A DNA stretch of 45,894 bases from Alphaproteobacteria bacterium (GTDB lineage Bacteria; Pseudomonadota; Alphaproteobacteria; UBA9219). The notes beneath the pieces were generated by a model. It was given only the letters and a program-made list of their open reading frames with translations. It searched no databases and was not told the DNA's origin. Position numbers and translations under genes: made by a program. The stretch is taken from the NCBI GenBank assembly GCA_028691835.1, contig JAQUYN010000012.1:1-45894 (forward strand), in the 5' to 3' direction. This document shows positions 42,096 to 45,894 of this stretch, in pieces (within the stretch, counting starts at the first letter, position 1; each line of letters opens with the position of its first letter).

Positions 42096-43108
42096 AGGTA
42101 CTCCTTCGCTAAAATTTCGGCAATTTGAACAGCGTTGAGGGCGGCTCCTTTGCGCAGATTATCACTGACAATCCATAAGTTGAGGCCATTTTCAACAGAA
42201 ATGTCTTCGCGAATACGGCTGACAAAAACCGCATCTTCGCCTGTGCATTCGGCTTGAGTCACGAAACCGTCTTCGTGCCGATGATCCACAACGCTCACGC
42301 CTGGGGCTTTTTTGAGAATGGCGCGGGCATGATCTGCCGTCATCTCGGTTTCAAACTCGACATTAATAGACTCGGCATGGCACACAAAAACGGGAACGCG
42401 GACGGCTGTGGCCGAAACTTTGATGGACGGATCAAGAATCTTTTTCGTCTCCACCATCATTTTCCATTCTTCCTTGGTCGAGCCATCATCCATGAAAACG
42501 TCGATATGTGGAATGCAGTTGAACGCGATTTGTTTATGAAAAATGTCCTTTTTCATCGGATCATTGACATATACGCCCCGTGTTTGCGTGAAGAGTTCAT
42601 CCATCGCTTCGCGTCCGGCACCCGACACGGCCTGATAGGTTGAAACGACGATGCGTTTGATCTTGGCCATGTCATGCAAAGGTTTCAGCGCCACGACCAT
42701 TTGAATGGTGGAGCAGTTTGGATTGGCGATAATCATTTTCTTTTGATACTGGCCAATCGCTTGTGGGTTCACTTCGGGGACGATCAATGGAACATCGGGG
42801 TCCATGCGAAACTGTGACGTGTTGTCGATTACAACGCAGCCTGCCGCTGCGGCACGAGGAGCGAAGGCTTCCGAGATTTTAGCGCCAGCGGAGGATAAAC
42901 AAATATCGGTGCCCGTGAAATCAAAGCTGTCGAGGTCTTGGACTTTCAAAACTTGCTTTTCGCCATAACTGGCTTCGCGCCCGACAGAAGCTTTGGACGC
43001 TAACGCCGTCACTTTATCGACAGGAAATTCTCGTTCCGCAAGCGTTTTGAGCATTTCTTGCCCAACAGCACCCGTCGCACCGACGACAGCGACATTAAAT
43101 GTTCTCAT
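42092..43108 (-). CDS. asd: Aspartate-semialdehyde dehydrogenase, 338 aa
   Basis: The start at 43108 (MRTFNVAVVGATGAVGQEML) has GGGG about 8 bases upstream; the frame is open to 43303 but that part is not family-like. The catalytic Cys lies in IIANPNCSTIQMVVALKPLH, and other marks are VIDNTSQFRMDPDVPLIVPE, VVSTYQAVSGAGREAMDEL and VPVFVCHAESINVEF. It makes aspartate semialdehyde for lysine, threonine and methionine and works directly upstream of the dap pathway, in line with coupling to dapB. The gene is divergent from the FadN-type gene with 188 bp between starts. Confidence 0.96.
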   Translation of the reverse strand: MRTFNVAVVGATGAVGQEMLKTLAEREFPVDKVTALASKASVGREASYGEKQVLKVQDLDSFDFTGTDICLSSAGAKISEAFAPRAAAAGCVVIDNTSQFRMDPDVPLIVPEVNPQAIGQYQKKMIIANPNCSTIQMVVALKPLHDMAKIKRIVVSTYQAVSGAGREAMDELFTQTRGVYVNDPMKKDIFHKQIAFNCIPHIDVFMDDGSTKEEWKMMVETKKILDPSIKVSATAVRVPVFVCHAESINVEFETEMTADHARAILKKAPGVSVVDHRHEDGFVTQAECTGEDAVFVSRIREDISVENGLNLWIVSDNLRKGAALNAVQIAEILAKEYL

Positions 43109-43296
43109 TAAAAACCCCTTTGATAACCCTTTGGATAGGCTCGTTCTTTCGCAGGCGCATGCTACGGGAGTTTGCGAAAACTTGCAATGGATGCTTTGCG
43201 TACTCGTGTATGGAAAGTGGCTTAACGTTTTTTTCAACGTTCGGTGTGCATATAGGTCAAGTTCATTATGCATTTTCCCCTTTAAGGAGCCATCAA

Positions 43297-45615
43297 ATGC
43301 CAACAGAAATTCGTCAAGTCGCCGTTATCGGATCAGGTGTCATGGGAAGCCAAATTGCAGCCCAAGTCGCTAATGCGGGTGTTCCCGTCCTCCTTTTGGA
43401 CATTGTGCCGAAAGACGCGACTGACAGAAACGTTCTGGCTAAGAAGGCCATCGAGCGTCTTATGAAAGAGCCTTCGCCTTTTATGCATCCTGACGCAGCC
43501 AAGCTGGTTACGCCCGGCAATATCGACGACGATCTTGCCAAGATTAAAGACTGCGACTGGGTTCTTGAAGCCGTCCTCGAAAATCCACAGATTAAGAGCG
43601 ACATCTACAAGAAGGTCGACTCCGTTCGTAAACCCGGCACGATTGTTTCTTCGAATACATCGACCATTCCCTTGGCGAACCTCATCGGCGATCAGTCGCC
43701 AGAATTTGCCAAAGATTTTATGATCACGCACTTCTTCAATCCCGTTCGCTATATGGCGTTACTTGAATTGATTACAGGACCCAAGACAGACCACGCTTCG
43801 ATTGAACTGATGCGCAGCTTTTGTGATCGCGCCCTTGGTAAAGGTGTTGTGCCGTGTAATGACACGCCGGGGTTCATTGCTAACCGTCTGGGCATGTTCT
43901 GGCTGCAATCTGCCATTAACGCTGCGATGGATTTAGGATTGACCGTTGAGGAAGCCGATGAAGTTTGTGGCCGCCCCATGGGGATTCCCCGCACGGGCGT
44001 GTTTGCTTTGATTGATTTGATTGGTCTCGATTTGATGCCACTGATCGGCAAGAGCCTTCTTTCGACTTTGCCATCGACTGACACCTATTGCCGTATTTAT
44101 CAGGAACCTGAGTTGTTCCAACGCATGATTGCGGATGGTTATACGGGTCGTAAGGGGAAGGGTGGTTACTATCGTTTCTCTAAAACCGATACGGGCGCGA
44201 AGCTTAAGGAATCCATCAATTTGGAGACTGGCGAATATGCTGCTTCGGTGTCACCGAAAATTCCAACCTTGGAAACAGCAGGCAAGGATCTTCGTATCCT
44301 GTGCGAAGCCACGGACAAGATCGGTCAATTCGCTTGGCGCGTTTTGTCCGAGACGTTGACTTATGCGTTTGAATTGGTTCCGGCAACGGTTCCCGATGTG
44401 ACGCTCGTTGATGCTGGGATGAAAATGGGCTACAACTGGAAGTTTGGCCCGTTCGAATTGCTCGACAAGCTGGGGGCCGATTGGATGATTGCGCGGCTTA
44501 AGGCGGAAGCGCGACCAATTCCTGCATTCCTGCAAAAGGCTTCGGGTAAGTCGTTCTATCGTGTGGATTCGGGACGCGTCGAAATCCTTCAGCTCGACGG
44601 CAGCTATACACCGATCAAGCGTGCGGAAGGCGTGATGATGCTTTCTGACATTAAACTCTCCTCCCAACCCGTTGAAAAGAATGGATCTGCGGCTCTTTGG
44701 GATATTGGCGATGGCGTGTTGTGTCTTGAGTTCCTTACAAAAGCGAACATCCTTAACAATGACATCTTTGCGATGATCCATCGCGCCATCGCGCTGATCG
44801 GGGACGGTTCCGGTGCTTGGAAGGGCCTCGTTATTTATAACGAAGCTGGCAGCTTCTCAGCTGGCGCTAATCTTGGCGTGTTCCGTGACTCGATTAAGTC
44901 CGGTGATTTTGGTGCGATTGAAACCTTTATCAAGCAAGGTCAAACGGCTTACCATGCGTTGCGGTTTGCAGGCTTCCCCTCCGTTGCGGCTCCGGCTGGT
45001 ACGGCTCTTGGCGGTGGCGCTGAAATCACCCTGCATTGTTCGGCAGTTCAGGCCTATTGCGAATGTGGTATCGGTCTTGTCGAACTCGGCGTCGGTCTGA
45101 TCCCCGGTTGGGGTGGCTGTACGCAGATGTTGGGCCGCGCCTTTGCCGATGCGGATCAATCCGTTCCGCCCGTCAGTCGTGTGTTCTCGCTGATTACATC
45201 GGCTCGTGTCTCAAAGTCGGCTGCGGATGCCAAGGCTCTGGGCTTCTTCCGTAAGACGGACGGCATTTCAATGAACCGTGATCGTTTGCTGTTTGATGCC
45301 AAGGCTCGCGTGCTTGAACTGGCAAAGGCTGGTTACAAGGCTCCGCAACCATGGTCGATCAACTTGCCTGGTCCATCCGGTAAGGCGGCTTTGGAGCTGA
45401 TCATTGAATCTGGTAAGCTTTCGCCTCACGACATTACTATCGCCAAGCTGTTGGCCGAGGTGTTGTGTGGTGGCGAAGGTGGCCTGACGGGGCCCGTGAC
45501 AGAGCAGCAATTGATGGATACCGAGTGTCAGGTTTTCGTCAAGCTCTGTAAGATGCCTGAAAGCTTGGCCCGTATCGAGCACATGCTTGAAAAAGGCAAG
45601 CCTTTGAAGAACTAA
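43297..45615 (+). CDS. 3-hydroxyacyl-CoA dehydrogenase / enoyl-CoA hydratase, FadN-type, 772 aa
   Basis: The ATG at 43297 has AAGGAG upstream. The dehydrogenase comes first: Rossmann VAVIGSGVMGSQ (8-19), SSNTSTIPLANLI, catalytic H145 in ITHFFNPVRYM and NDTPGFIANRLG. A helical 3HCDH C-domain pair spans about 195-400. The hydratase follows: GSFSAGANLGVF (518-529), GTALGGGAEITLHC and the active-site Glu region VELGVGLIPGWGG (E596). This order is opposite to E. coli FadB/FadJ and matches the FadN/YusL type of many alphaproteobacteria. It performs hydration and oxidation steps of fatty-acid beta-oxidation. The thiolase and acyl-CoA dehydrogenase usually encoded next to it would lie beyond the window, if present. 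Confidence 0.94.
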   Translation: MPTEIRQVAVIGSGVMGSQIAAQVANAGVPVLLLDIVPKDATDRNVLAKKAIERLMKEPSPFMHPDAAKLVTPGNIDDDLAKIKDCDWVLEAVLENPQIKSDIYKKVDSVRKPGTIVSSNTSTIPLANLIGDQSPEFAKDFMITHFFNPVRYMALLELITGPKTDHASIELMRSFCDRALGKGVVPCNDTPGFIANRLGMFWLQSAINAAMDLGLTVEEADEVCGRPMGIPRTGVFALIDLIGLDLMPLIGKSLLSTLPSTDTYCRIYQEPELFQRMIADGYTGRKGKGGYYRFSKTDTGAKLKESINLETGEYAASVSPKIPTLETAGKDLRILCEATDKIGQFAWRVLSETLTYAFELVPATVPDVTLVDAGMKMGYNWKFGPFELLDKLGADWMIARLKAEARPIPAFLQKASGKSFYRVDSGRVEILQLDGSYTPIKRAEGVMMLSDIKLSSQPVEKNGSAALWDIGDGVLCLEFLTKANILNNDIFAMIHRAIALIGDGSGAWKGLVIYNEAGSFSAGANLGVFRDSIKSGDFGAIETFIKQGQTAYHALRFAGFPSVAAPAGTALGGGAEITLHCSAVQAYCECGIGLVELGVGLIPGWGGCTQMLGRAFADADQSVPPVSRVFSLITSARVSKSAADAKALGFFRKTDGISMNRDRLLFDAKARVLELAKAGYKAPQPWSINLPGPSGKAALELIIESGKLSPHDITIAKLLAEVLCGGEGGLTGPVTEQQLMDTECQVFVKLCKMPESLARIEHMLEKGKPLKN

Positions 45616-45634
45616 GAACCAGTCACGACAAAAG

Positions 45635-45670
45635 AAAGCGCACGCAGTTAAAATTGCGTGCGCTTTTTTT
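45635..45670 (+). terminator. Rho-independent terminator of the FadN-type gene
   Basis: AAAGCGCACGCA and TGCGTGCGCTTT form a perfect 12-bp stem (45635-45646 and 45655-45666) with an 8-nt loop, and the T-run 45664-45670 follows, 19 bp after the stop codon. This is the clearest intrinsic terminator in the window. Confidence 0.93.
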
Positions 45671-45726
45671 GTTGTGAATAATATCAACCTGCGGATGAAA
45701 GCATCCCTATAGATCACGAGAGGATA

Positions 45727-45824
45727 GCGAGGCGCAGAGCGAATGAGTAAAAACAACGCCACCAGTGATACCAAGAAACGCATGAACGGAACGCAAGCCC
45801 AACATCACTCGCTCCGCGCCTCGC
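45727..45824. repeat. Palindromic repeat with 20-bp arms
   Basis: Arms 45727-45746 (starting GCGAGGCGCAGAGCG) and 45805-45824 (ending CGCGCCTCGC) pair at 18 of 20 positions around a 58-bp spacer. The arm sequence also occurs at 17547-17566. No gene is seen from 45616 to the window end apart from the terminator and this repeat. Confidence 0.6.
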
Positions 45825-45884
45825 AGGACGCTTGCTGGGCTTCACCCTTGTTTGTAATTTCTTTTCCGCTCCAGCGAGCGTCCT
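45825..45884. repeat. Adjoining inverted repeat at the window edge
   Basis: AGGACGCTTGCTGG (45825-45838) and CCAGCGAGCGTCCT (45871-45884) pair at 13 of 14 positions. The element begins directly after the right arm of the previous palindrome and may continue outside the window. Confidence 0.55.
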
Positions 45885-45894
45885 CCTCCTCGCG

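Noticed and set aside
1-45894. CRISPR array
   Set aside because: No regularly spaced direct repeats and no cas genes; all repeats are dispersed or palindromic.

Overview
The window looks like chromosomal DNA of a Gram-negative bacterium, most likely an alphaproteobacterium with a moderate to low GC content. The grounds are KDO synthesis (kdsB), class II LysRS, a FadN-type fused beta-oxidation enzyme, MotA/MotB, lipoprotein signals, and intergenic palindromic repeats of the kind common in that class. The lineage is an inference from gene content; no rRNA or other marker lies in the window.

Layout. 1-6.6 kb: tail of a malic enzyme, a pentapeptide-repeat protein with an unrecognised partner, then a NodU/TobZ-type carbamoyltransferase and an M3 oligopeptidase on the minus strand. 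6.7-10.1 kb: an HlyD-ABC-ABC-2 exporter operon followed by a small lipoprotein with a secretin-N-like domain. 10.1-10.8 kb: a repeat-filled gap. 10.8-14.0 kb: motAB, then an ArsR-type metalloid sensor coupled to a Cys-rich ArsP-like permease. 14.1-16.9 kb: a hybrid sensor kinase with a phosphate-binding-type periplasmic protein. 16.9-17.8 kb: a gap holding a MITE-like element.

17.8-22.6 kb is the most striking region. A ferritin-like gene lies downstream of a seven-gene minus-strand operon: thioredoxin-like protein, CcdA-like membrane protein, DUF134 regulator, NifX/orange-protein family protein, two MinD-type ATPases each with two inserted 4Fe-4S motifs, and a second NifX-family protein. The last five genes are joined by four 4-bp ATGA overlaps, and a perfect 8+4+8 dyad lies just upstream of the first gene. 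The set resembles the orange-protein (ORP) complex known from sulfate-reducing anaerobes, with thiol-disulfide partners added.

23-38 kb is mostly housekeeping: cyclopropane fatty acid synthase, Pcm, tRNA-Glu, a degenerate protein kinase with a membrane partner, lysS, an S24-type repressor, a 52-codon small ORF, pyrD, a histidine phosphatase with an altered active site, kdsB, a solitary D12-class adenine methylase, clpB, GtrA and tRNA-Val. 38.5-45.9 kb: a putative HELAH metallopeptidase, then asd-dapB-solute-binding protein-DUF2061 on the minus strand, the divergent FadN-type enzyme with a strong terminator, and another palindromic repeat at the window edge.

Dispersed repeats fill most of the longer intergenic gaps: a three-copy family (10.2, 22.7, 25.4 kb), a four-hairpin element with compensatory changes (10.4 kb), a 207-bp imperfect palindrome flanked by 10-bp direct repeats (17.3 kb), and a 20-bp motif in three copies (17.5, 45.7, 45.8 kb).
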